A stretch of 64,000 bases of DNA from Verrucomicrobiota bacterium. GTDB lineage: Bacteria; Verrucomicrobiota; Verrucomicrobiia; Verrucomicrobiales; Akkermansiaceae. Made by a program: the position numbers and the translations under genes. Where the stretch lies: NCBI GenBank assembly GCA_004293445.1, contig RDYP01000007.1:121933-185932 (forward strand). Direction: 5' to 3'. Below the pieces are notes generated by a model. The model had not been told where the DNA came from, searched no databases, and worked only from the letters and a program-made list of their open reading frames with translations. Shown here in pieces: positions 10,832 to 18,909 of the stretch; the stretch's first letter is position 1; every line of letters begins with the position of its first letter.

Positions 10832-12235
10832 TCAACTGGCACCACGCCCGAGGAAGACCGCAGGGATCGTCCGGAACAAAATCTTGATGTCCAGCCAAAG
10901 CGACCAGTTATCAATGTAAGCCAGATCCATCGCCACCCATTGCTCGAAGCTGGTGATCCGGTTACGACCTCCAACCTGCCATTCGCAGGTGATCCCCGGC
11001 TTCACGCTCAGACGACGCCGATGCTCGGATTTCTCAAACGCCTCCACCTCATACAGCGGCAAAGGGCGCGGCCCGACCAAACTCATCCGGCCACTCACCA
11101 CATTCAGGAGCTGGGGCAGTTCATCGATACTGAGCTTCCGCAGCCAATGGCCGAAAGGGAAGATCCGCGGATCCCGAGTGAGCTTGAACACTGGCCCCTC
11201 CATCTGATTGCCGTGCTCCTGCTTGATCTTTTCCAGCAGCTCTTCGGCATTGGGCACCATGGTCCGGAACTTCCACATGTGGAAAGGCTTGCCATATCGC
11301 CCGGCTCGCTTCTGCCGGAAAAACACCGGGGCTCCAGGACTGGTCAGGCGAATGCCCACATAAGCGATCAGCCACAGAGGCGAGGTCACGAGAATGGCCA
11401 GCGCCGCACCCACCCGATCCATCGCATCCTTCAAGAACAACTCCCAAGACAGCTCCGGCGTGGAGCGCAGAACGAGCATGGGCTTCCGTCCCACCAAATC
11501 AAAAGTCGGGCGTGCGATCTGAGTCCGAATGAACGACGCCACGATCCAGGCCTCCACCCCCTGCAACTCGCAAGCCTCCACTCCTTCGGCCACCTTGCCG
11601 AAACCCGTATCCTTGGCCACGAAGATCACCCTCTCCACCGACTTCTGCTTGAGGATATCGTAAAGATCTTCCACCGGACGCTCCGCGAGATCGAAGCGGG
11701 AAACAATTTTCCAGAGCGCGCGGGCCTCCTCTCCGACCTCCTTGAGAAAGACATCGATCTCCTCATCAGATCCGGCGATCACCACCCGCTCCAAAGCATC
11801 GACCTTCAATTCCTGACCCTTCAAGTGCGCATGCAACACGCGATCCCGGACCAACAATGCCAGCAAGGTGAGCAGGGCCCCGATACCCAAGATCAAGCGA
11901 CTCGGACCGCCCAACTGGGCAAAGATCGAGATCATGCCAATGATCAGGCCCATCAAGACCATCGCCTTGGTCGCCTGAGTAAAAGCCTGGAATCCGGTCT
12001 TGGTACGGGGACGATCGTAAAAACGGAAAAACTCCAAGGCCAACGGCGTGAATGGAACCACGATGTAAAGCACCCAACTCATCTGCGACAGGGTCATCCG
12101 CATGTCGTCACCGACCACCACCTCACGGATCGGACCGCGAATTTGGGAGGCGGTCCAAAAGGCCAACCAGACGAGCGCCGCGTCCAACAATTGCAGGATT
12201 TGGATGGAAAAGGCTTCTTTGCGTCCTACAGGCAT
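10832..12235 (-). CDS. Polyprenyl-phosphate sugar-1-phosphate transferase (WcaJ/WbaP type)
   Basis: Membrane enzyme that starts glycan assembly by moving a sugar-1-phosphate onto undecaprenyl phosphate. The 467 residues have N-terminal helices (IQILQLLDAALVWLAFW and on), a central CoA-binding-like domain, and the C-terminal bacterial sugar transferase domain: PVFFRQKRAGRYGKPFHMWK, then FRTMVPNAE, KLSIDELPQLLNVVSGRMSL, VGPRPLPLYEVE and KPGITCEWQVGGRN. The frame extends 19 codons further to a TTG at 12292. I prefer the ATG at 12235, preceded by CAGGAAAG at suitable spacing. The sugar is not predictable from sequence alone. Confidence 0.88.
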   Translation of the reverse strand: MPVGRKEAFSIQILQLLDAALVWLAFWTASQIRGPIREVVVGDDMRMTLSQMSWVLYIVVPFTPLALEFFRFYDRPRTKTGFQAFTQATKAMVLMGLIIGMISIFAQLGGPSRLILGIGALLTLLALLVRDRVLHAHLKGQELKVDALERVVIAGSDEEIDVFLKEVGEEARALWKIVSRFDLAERPVEDLYDILKQKSVERVIFVAKDTGFGKVAEGVEACELQGVEAWIVASFIRTQIARPTFDLVGRKPMLVLRSTPELSWELFLKDAMDRVGAALAILVTSPLWLIAYVGIRLTSPGAPVFFRQKRAGRYGKPFHMWKFRTMVPNAEELLEKIKQEHGNQMEGPVFKLTRDPRIFPFGHWLRKLSIDELPQLLNVVSGRMSLVGPRPLPLYEVEAFEKSEHRRRLSVKPGITCEWQVGGRNRITSFEQWVAMDLAYIDNWSLWLDIKILFRTIPAVFLGRGAS

Positions 12236-12394
12236 GAATTTTTGCTTTCCTGTAAACAAGCGAAACGCCTCCCATGAGGCAAGGGAAACCAAGCCATCCT
12301 GCCGAACGAAAAGGGTATTCCCGCGAAAACGCCCAGACCCGCCGATGGAATCGCCCGTGAGAAGCAGATCGGAGATCGCGGATCGAAGCCAAAT

Positions 12395-13050
12395 AGCGGT
12401 AGCCGCCTAAAACCCGGTAGGGCTGGACCGCCGGGCCGGCCCACTTCCCCCCAGAGGGCGAACCGCCAAAAAACGCCCCCCCGCCTCCTCCTCCACCGAT
12501 AAAGTCGGACCGCCTGGCAGTCAGTCCCTACCATTCCACCTCTAATCTTGGACTGCTGCAGCCTGCTGCAGCTTTCCCGGAGCCAGCCTGCTGGCCCGGG
12601 CTCATCCCCGACCACACATCCTCCGCCTCCTCCTCCTCCGATAAAGTCGGACCGCCTAGCAGTCGGTCCCTACCATTCCTAAAAAGGTAGGGCTGGACCG
12701 CCGGGCCGGCCCACTTTCTCCCGTGAGGGCGAACCGCAGATTCATCCGCCAAAGAACCGCCTCCTCCGCCACCAATAAAGTCGGACCGCCTAGCAGTCGG
12801 TCCCTACCATTCCTAAAAAGATAGGGCTGGACCGCCGGGCCGGCCCACTTCCCCCACGAGGGCGAACCGCCAAAGAAACCGCCCATCCACCGCCTCCTCC
12901 GTCGCCGGTAAAGTCGGACCGCCTAGCAGTCGGTCCCTACCATTTCCCAATTCCCCGACCACACATCCCCCGCCCTCTCTACCACCAATAAAGCGGGACC
13001 GCCTAGCAGTCGGTCCCTACCATTTCTCAATCCACCGCCCCCCGACCCAG
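12395..13050 (-). repeat. Composite repeat block 4 with one C unit
   Basis: Five A units in minus orientation, three B units and one C unit (about 12545-12617). The block fills the divergent gap between the sugar-phosphate transferase and the VanZ-like gene; 12236-12394 shows nothing recognisable. Confidence 0.8.
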
Positions 13051-13102
13051 CTGCGTGTGAAATGAATCGCCCCCAGCACCTCGTCCATGCTGATCTACTC
13101 GC

Positions 13103-14272
13103 GTGCGCCGCCTGCCGCTCATCCTGCTCAGCCTGCCAATTCTGCTGGCAGCGACTTACTTACTCTGGCAGCACCGATTCGAAACCGACCTCGAGCCGCG
13201 TAGCATCGAACTCGCCGACCTAGCGGCGACGACGAAAACAAACGCGGGAGTGACGTGGGATCCATCGCCCGACGGGTCCCTCGCCCTACAGCTCGAACTC
13301 AGCCCGGAGCACCCGAGAATTGTCCAACGCTTCGAGCTGCCAGCTTTGGGTCGAGTCGATTTCCTCCTGGCCGATTTTCAGCTCGAAGCCACGGACCTCG
13401 TTCCCGGCCCCCAGGTTTGGGACGATGGTCGCCTGATGATCGAATGGCACGCCTCGGACGATCAGGCATCCATGGACCCCGACTATCTCGGCTCCGCGCG
13501 AGCCAGCACGATCGGCAACCGCTCCACTCTCGTTTGTCACCCGAATCGAGGCCCCGCCGTTCCCGTCCTGCGCGTCGAAAACCTCGGCAACTCGGGCGCT
13601 TTTCGAGTGCTCCACTTGCGCCTCAGCGTCGTGCATGAAAGCCACTGGTGGCGCTACGGCAAATGGCTGCTGGGGTGCGCTTGGTTGGCGTGGGCCGCGC
13701 TGCTCGCGGGATCTTGGCAGACCTCCGGCCTCGGTCGCCCGCTGCTAGCCGCAGGCATTTGGCTGTGGATCGCCACCCAATCGGTGATCCCAGGCCCTTG
13801 GCAAGCGATCCGCCCGCTAGCCACCTCATTCGCCGGAATCGTCACCCCCTCTGGTCCGGCCAAAACCGCGGCCTTCAAAGCCCCAGCCACGGAAGCTACC
13901 GAAATCGCCACGCAAGCGGTGCCAAGCGTCGTGCAGCCACTCGGCAAACTCCCCGAACGAGGCAATCTGATGCTCCGCATCAAGTCCCGCATTCAGCAAA
14001 TCCGACCTCTGCTGCACGGGCTTCTGTTCCTCGTTCCTACTCTTGCTTTCGCCCTTCTCGTTGGTCGCAAGGCAGCCCTGGCTCTATCCTCGCTGCTGGC
14101 CATAGGCATCGAATCCGCCCAGCTCCTCTTCGGCTACGGCCTCGATTTCATGGATTTCTTGGATCTCGCCTGCGACGCTAGCGGGATTGTGTTCGCAATG
14201 GTCTTGGTCAAGATTCGGCCACGTGGAAAAGTGGGCCGGCCCGGCGGTCCAGCCCTACCTCATCAAGGGTAG
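13103..14272 (+). CDS. VanZ-like membrane protein whose last codons come from a repeat
   Basis: The 389 residues have an N-terminal helix (LPLILLSLPILLAATYLLW), a soluble beta-rich region (about 30-180), then hydrophobic helices. The C-terminal part (HGLLFLVPTLAFALLVGRKA, then IGIESAQLLFGYGLDFMDFL, DLACDASGIVF) matches the VanZ-like family; function beyond a membrane role is unknown. The last 18 or so residues ([16 protein letters not shown]) are the translation of a B repeat unit, so the repeat supplies the stop codon. The start is GTG at 13103; the only nearby ATG (13087) is out of frame. Confidence 0.7.
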   Translation: MRRLPLILLSLPILLAATYLLWQHRFETDLEPRSIELADLAATTKTNAGVTWDPSPDGSLALQLELSPEHPRIVQRFELPALGRVDFLLADFQLEATDLVPGPQVWDDGRLMIEWHASDDQASMDPDYLGSARASTIGNRSTLVCHPNRGPAVPVLRVENLGNSGAFRVLHLRLSVVHESHWWRYGKWLLGCAWLAWAALLAGSWQTSGLGRPLLAAGIWLWIATQSVIPGPWQAIRPLATSFAGIVTPSGPAKTAAFKAPATEATEIATQAVPSVVQPLGKLPERGNLMLRIKSRIQQIRPLLHGLLFLVPTLAFALLVGRKAALALSSLLAIGIESAQLLFGYGLDFMDFLDLACDASGIVFAMVLVKIRPRGKVGRPGGPALPHQG

Positions 14273-14665
14273 GGACCGACTGCCAGGCGGTCCCAATTTG
14301 CCGACGACGAAGGAGGCGGTTCTCGAGCAGGTTCTTTCGCGTCACGCCCTCACGGGAAAAGTGGGCCGGCCCGGCGGTCCAACCCTACCTTTTTAGGAAT
14401 GGTAGGGACCGCCTGCTAGGCGGTCCCAATTTGCCGACGACGAAGGAGGCGGTTCCCGAGCAGGCTCTTTCGCGTCCCGCCCTCACGGGAAAAGTGGGCC
14501 GGCCCGGCGGTCCAACCCTACCATTTTAGGAATGGTAGGGACCGACTGCTAGGCAGTCCCAATTTACCGACGACGAAGGAGGCGGTTCTCAGGCGAGTTC
14601 TTTCGCGTCTCGCCCTCACGGGAAAAGTGGGCCGGCCCGGCGGTCCAGCCCTACCATTTTCGACG
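14215..14665 (+). repeat. Composite repeat block 5, plus orientation
   Basis: Three A units and four B units in plus orientation, the only plus block left of 50 kb. It lies between convergent genes and overlaps the 3' end of the VanZ-like gene. Confidence 0.85.
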
Positions 14666-14700
14666 ACTGCCGCTATTCGGCTGTCATCCACCATCCTCGA

Positions 14701-15618
14701 TCACAACTTCCCCAATCGCCCAGACCACCCATCACGAAACGCTCGCCACACCAGAGGAAGACGTCCCGGCCCATCCACATGCGCCACGCAAAGCGCATAC
14801 GCGAGGGCCATTAGCAGCGCCCCACAGGCTCCGGACTGCCGACGCTTGATCCACACCATGTTGCGCACCTTGTAATGCAACTTCCAATCGGCCAAGCCGC
14901 GCTCCAAAAACAAACGACGCCCGAAAAAACGCCAACACACCAAATCCACCGGCCCCGGATGATCCATCACCGCAGCCGTCACCGCCTCAGTGCGAAAACC
15001 CGCCTGCTCAATCCTCCACGGATATTCCTCATCCTCACCACGGATGAAAAGCTCCGCCATCACCGGACCCGCCACGTCACGAATCCGCCGCGAAATCAAA
15101 GCCCCTGTCCACACCCCGCGACTCCGCACACGATCCCCCGCAGGCAGTTCTTCCACACCCTTCGCAAGCCTCACCGCACCATCCTCCGCCACCACTTGCA
15201 AAGGCCAAGTAAAGCGACCACTCCGGGGATCTTCTTGCAAAGGATGAAGCAACACCTCCGGGTCCCAAGGCCTCGCCAGCATCGCCCCCAAGGCCCCCGG
15301 CCGAGGCCAGGAGTCATCGTCCAAAATCCACACCGCATCGCAGCCCTGCCCGAAGGCGAACTCCATCGCCGCATGGACCCCGCCCGCGTTGCCTAGGTTC
15401 TCCGACATCCGTAGTACTTTCAGCTCGAAAGGCAGTCCGTGCAGCGCTTTCAGATCGGCAATCGTCGAGTCCGTCGAAACGTTGTCCGCCACCAGCACGA
15501 GCTCCGGCGGGCGGATCTGCGCCGCCAAGGACCGCACGCAAGCCACGGCGGTCGCGGCGCGATTCATCGTGGCAAACACCGCCGCCACCCGCGGCAAGAT
15601 CTCGGAATCATTCCTCAT
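14701..15618 (-). CDS. Glycosyltransferase family 2
   Basis: The 305 residues carry a GT-A fold: AAVFATMNRAATAVACVRSL for the first strand-helix, LVADNVSTDST for nucleotide binding, NLGNAGGVHAAMEFAFGQG, and WILDDDSWPRPGAL holding the metal-binding DDD. NLGNAGG resembles rhamnosyl- and galactofuranosyltransferase-like GT2 enzymes, so a sugar-to-polymer transfer is likely; the donor is unknown. The start ATG at 15618 overlaps the stop of the preceding gene as TGATG, suggesting translational coupling. An ATG two codons earlier (15624) is an alternative. Confidence 0.85.
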   Translation of the reverse strand: MRNDSEILPRVAAVFATMNRAATAVACVRSLAAQIRPPELVLVADNVSTDSTIADLKALHGLPFELKVLRMSENLGNAGGVHAAMEFAFGQGCDAVWILDDDSWPRPGALGAMLARPWDPEVLLHPLQEDPRSGRFTWPLQVVAEDGAVRLAKGVEELPAGDRVRSRGVWTGALISRRIRDVAGPVMAELFIRGEDEEYPWRIEQAGFRTEAVTAAVMDHPGPVDLVCWRFFGRRLFLERGLADWKLHYKVRNMVWIKRRQSGACGALLMALAYALCVAHVDGPGRLPLVWRAFRDGWSGRLGKL

Positions 15619-16421
15619 CAGCATCGCACGAATTTGAGCACGGCCTTCCACCCCTTGGCCATGATCCACAAGACGCCATCGATTAACCCATTCAGATACG
15701 GATCCTCGAACAAAGTCACCCCATGCGCCCGCCGAATCGCCCGCGATTCAACATGCTGTCGCTCCGCCTGCAAAATTTCCTCAAGATCGCGCGTCCGACC
15801 GAGATGCCGCATCGAAGCATTCCTTCCATGCAAACGGAAATCCGCAAGCAGCAGCGGCACATGCTCGAAGGCCAAACCCGAAGCATGCAATCGGGCGTAA
15901 AACTCCCCATCCATCACATAACGGAAATCCTCCCGCAACCGATGCCCTGCCGCCAACACCGTCGCCCGGCGATAAAAAGCCGCCGTCGATCCGATGTAGC
16001 AATGATGATGAACATGCACGAAGGGCGACCAAGCGGGCAGTTTCATATGCCGCTGGAAGGAGCCGTCCTCCGCGATGAAATCAAAATCGCCGTACACCAG
16101 ATCCGCCTGACTTTTCCGCAAGCGCGGCAGTAATTCCGCCAACACGCCTGGCTTGAGGCGATCATCCGCGTTCAGCCACATCACCCAATCCCCCCGCGCA
16201 CGATCAAAGCCCTTGTTGATCGCATGCGACATTCCCCGATCGTCTTCGGCGACCCAGTGAACCCGCGGAAAGCGCGACACGACCTCCGCGCTGTGATCAC
16301 TCGACCCGGCATCGAACACCCAATGCTCGACACTCACCCCTTCCTGCTCCGCCACGCTCGCCAAGCAATCACCGAGAAAGCGACCGTAATTCAAGTTGGG
16401 CGTGATGATGGTGAAATCCAT
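15618..16421 (-). CDS. Glycosyltransferase family 2 (paralogue of the one at 32.1 kb)
   Basis: The 267 residues start directly with a GT-A domain (MDFTIITPNLNYGRFLGDCL), with WVFDAGSSDHSAEVV for UDP-sugar binding and GDWVMWLNADDRLKPGVL holding the NADD metal site. The second half includes HCYIGSTAAFYRRATVL and YVMDGEFYARLHASG. It is clearly related over its whole length to the gene at 32104-32955, which shares the MDFTI start and the MWLNADDRLKPG and MDGE(F/Y)YARL segments. It is coupled to the following GT2 by TGATG and preceded by a GT4 gene with a 15-base gap. Confidence 0.88.
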   Translation of the reverse strand: MDFTIITPNLNYGRFLGDCLASVAEQEGVSVEHWVFDAGSSDHSAEVVSRFPRVHWVAEDDRGMSHAINKGFDRARGDWVMWLNADDRLKPGVLAELLPRLRKSQADLVYGDFDFIAEDGSFQRHMKLPAWSPFVHVHHHCYIGSTAAFYRRATVLAAGHRLREDFRYVMDGEFYARLHASGLAFEHVPLLLADFRLHGRNASMRHLGRTRDLEEILQAERQHVESRAIRRAHGVTLFEDPYLNGLIDGVLWIMAKGWKAVLKFVRC

Positions 16422-16436
16422 GATACCTCGCGAAAT

Positions 16437-17681
16437 TCAATCCCGCGCCCCCGAAGCTGTGCCGGATTCTCCTCCGACCTCAAGGTCCGAAAGCAGCGCC
16501 GCCGCGACTCGATCCGCATGCAAGCGCTCGATCCAGCATGATGCAATCGCCGCCGGATCGCGTTCACCACGCTCCCACGCTGCCAACTCCGCCCGCAGTG
16601 CACGCAACAAAAGCAGCGGATCGCGAGCCCCCGCGAGCGATCCGGAAGCCTCGCCCGTGAACCACTCGAAGCTCGCCATCGATACCGACTTCGCTGCCAC
16701 CACCGAACACCCGCAACACAACGCCTCGGCCGCGGCAATCCCGAAACTCTCGAAAGCCGAGGGACTGAAAAAGACCTGCGAAGCCGCCAACAAATCCGCC
16801 AAGCCTCCCCGATCCAATCGCCCCGCGAGACGAACCCGCCGACGCCCCCCCTCATCCAAACCCGCATGCCAAAGTTCCAGGTCTCGAGTTCGATCGCCGA
16901 CGATGACCACTTCGACTGCCTCATCATTCGCGACCAGCTCGGCCACGACTGCCATCAGCAAATCCGGCCGCTTTTGCACTCCGTCGCTCCAGCGCCCCAC
17001 ACAAGCGACCCGCCGCATTTTGACCGCGCCGCGGAAGCCGAAAGAAGGCTCCACCGCATGAGGCAGCACCCGCACCCGCGAAGCCAGTTCCGACCCGCCC
17101 CAAATGTTGCACCAGCGACGATAGTGCCCTGCCGCCGTCGGCGAGACACAGGCAATCCGATCCCCCTCTTTCAAATGCCGCGCACGCAGTGGATCGGTCA
17201 CGACCAGCCCCAGCGTGAGCCCCCGCAGCACCAATCTAAGGAAGCGCAACCAGGCCACTCCTCCCCGACCCTGGCCGCTGAGAATCCATTGCTCGCGCAA
17301 CCAATCGACGGGACCGCACAGCGGACTGATCAGCCCGCCATTGTCCTGATTGAGCACCAGCAAAATCCCTGCCTCATGAATCGCCGCCGCTACCTTCCGG
17401 AAGCGCGGGCTGCCCCACGCATAAAGCACCACCCCATCCAATTCTAGGCTACGCCACCACGCGACCGACTCCAAGTTGGCATACTCCGTCCGGATCAGAT
17501 CCGCCTCATCGCCCTCGCCGCCCGGCAGCGGCATCACCGCCTTCGACTCGATCCCGAGCGCCTGAAACCCACGGCACAGCAACCCACTGTCCCGCGCAAA
17601 AAAATCGGGACCACCGCCGAAAGCCACCGGCGTGCAGGTGAACCACCGCAAACGCGGGCCAGAATCACAGGTAGGGAGCAT
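16437..17681 (-). CDS. Glycosyltransferase family 4 (paralogue of the one at 39.5 kb)
   Basis: The 414 residues form a GT-B fold. The C-terminal nucleotide-binding half shows RVACVGRWSDGVQKRPDLLM, VEVVIVGDRT and the family's E-x7-E box SAFESFGIAAAEALCCGCSV. The N-terminal acceptor half carries FFARDSGLLCRGFQALGIES, shared almost exactly with 39481-40674 (FFARDSGLLCRALQALGGES), so the two are paralogues. The WGSPRFRKVAAAIHEAGILL stretch is also matched. Retaining transfer from a nucleotide sugar is expected; the sugar is unknown. It starts an apparent three-gene unit and has a repeat block behind it. Confidence 0.85.
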   Translation of the reverse strand: MLPTCDSGPRLRWFTCTPVAFGGGPDFFARDSGLLCRGFQALGIESKAVMPLPGGEGDEADLIRTEYANLESVAWWRSLELDGVVLYAWGSPRFRKVAAAIHEAGILLVLNQDNGGLISPLCGPVDWLREQWILSGQGRGGVAWLRFLRLVLRGLTLGLVVTDPLRARHLKEGDRIACVSPTAAGHYRRWCNIWGGSELASRVRVLPHAVEPSFGFRGAVKMRRVACVGRWSDGVQKRPDLLMAVVAELVANDEAVEVVIVGDRTRDLELWHAGLDEGGRRRVRLAGRLDRGGLADLLAASQVFFSPSAFESFGIAAAEALCCGCSVVAAKSVSMASFEWFTGEASGSLAGARDPLLLLRALRAELAAWERGERDPAAIASCWIERLHADRVAAALLSDLEVGGESGTASGARD

Positions 17682-17729
17682 GATCAGAAAAAGCGAAAGC
17701 GCTGAAATGAAAAGCCAATCGGCGGCAGC

Positions 17730-18150
17730 CCCCTCAAACCCGGTAGGGCTGGACCGCTTGGCAGTCGGTCCCTACCACTCCACCGCTAATCTTGGACTGC
17801 TGCAGCCTGCTGCAGCTTTCCCGGAGCCAGCCTGCTGGCCCGGGCACATCCCCGACCGCCCATCCCCCGCCTCCTCCGTCCTCGGTAAAGTCGGACCGCC
17901 TAGCAGTCGGTCCCTACCATCCCTAAAAAGGTAGGGCTGGACCGCCGGGCCGGCCCACTTTCCCCACGAGGGCGAATCGCAGATTCATCCGCCAAGGAAC
18001 CGCCGCCGCCGCCGCCAATAAAGTCGGACCGCCTAGCAGTCGGTCCCTACCATTTCTCAATCCCCGACCACACATCCCCCGCCTCCTCCGTCCTCGGTAA
18101 AGTCGGACCGCCTGGCAGTCGGTCCCTACCATTTCTCAGCCCCGACCCCC
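17730..18150 (-). repeat. Composite repeat block 6 with one C unit
   Basis: Four A units in minus orientation, one C unit (about 17788-17860) and one B unit fill the gap between the GT4 gene and the methyltransferase gene. No gene is evident. Confidence 0.8.
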
Positions 18151-18156
18151 GACCCC

Positions 18157-18909
18157 TCACAAGCTCTTCGTGAACACCACATTGCAATTCGCCCCGTATC
18201 GCAAGAGCCCAGGAAAACGTCCAAACAGGGCCGCATCCGCCCGCTGCACCAAACGACACAACGGCCTGAACCGATCCGAAAACGCCTTCAATGGATAGCC
18301 TAACAGATTGAACATCTGAACCTCGCAGGCTCCGAAGTAACGCGCCATCTTCTCAAACTGCGACAGGTAGAGATTGCTCTCGTCCCCCAACTCCTCCCGC
18401 GCCATCCGTATGGCACGAATTGCCGCAACGGCGAGATTGTGTCCCATCGGCTCGAAGATGAACACAAAACGACCGCCGGGCTTCAGCACCCGCGCGACCT
18501 GCACGCAGAGCCCATCGATGTCATGCGCCAGATGATGCAGCGCCGCTTGCCCCCAAACCAAGTCCAGCGAGTCCGCCTCGAAACGCGAAAGATCAAAGGC
18601 ATCCCCCGCGATGTACGAAAGCCCGGGCGATTGCCGGCACCACTCGTCCGCCTCAGGCCCGGACACGGCGTAAAGGTCCAAGCCCATCACCTCCGCCGAA
18701 GGAAAGGAACGCGCAACCGCTGCCGCCAACTTCCCATGACCACCGCAGATTTCGAGCACCCGCTTGCCGTTCAGGTCGATCCTGCACAACTCGCTGTAGC
18801 CCGCGAGAAAGAGCGGCCGATCGGAAGTCGGAAACCCGCCAATCGCGGGCAGCATCGCCTCCGCCGCCGGATGCGGGACCTGGTTCGGATGTGTCAGTTT
18901 GAGGGGCAT
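18157..18909 (-). CDS. Class I SAM-dependent methyltransferase
   Basis: The 250 residues contain the Rossmann motif I (KRVLEICGGHGKLAAAVARS), motif II (AEVMGLDLYAVS), and motif IV/post-I (DSLDLVWGQAALHHLAHDID), followed by VLKPGGRFVFIFEPMGHNLA. This is the Methyltransf_11/25 layout used by small-molecule and sugar methyltransferases. The gene overlaps the 3' end of the YfhO-like gene by 16 bases, so they are co-transcribed. A role in modifying a lipid-linked glycan is inferred from context only. Confidence 0.82.
   Translation of the reverse strand: MPLKLTHPNQVPHPAAEAMLPAIGGFPTSDRPLFLAGYSELCRIDLNGKRVLEICGGHGKLAAAVARSFPSAEVMGLDLYAVSGPEADEWCRQSPGLSYIAGDAFDLSRFEADSLDLVWGQAALHHLAHDIDGLCVQVARVLKPGGRFVFIFEPMGHNLAVAAIRAIRMAREELGDESNLYLSQFEKMARYFGACEVQMFNLLGYPLKAFSDRFRPLCRLVQRADAALFGRFPGLLRYGANCNVVFTKSL

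Noticed and set aside
10940..12277. A 445-codon plus-strand frame rich in His and Gln
   Set aside because: It is antisense to the sugar-phosphate transferase gene.
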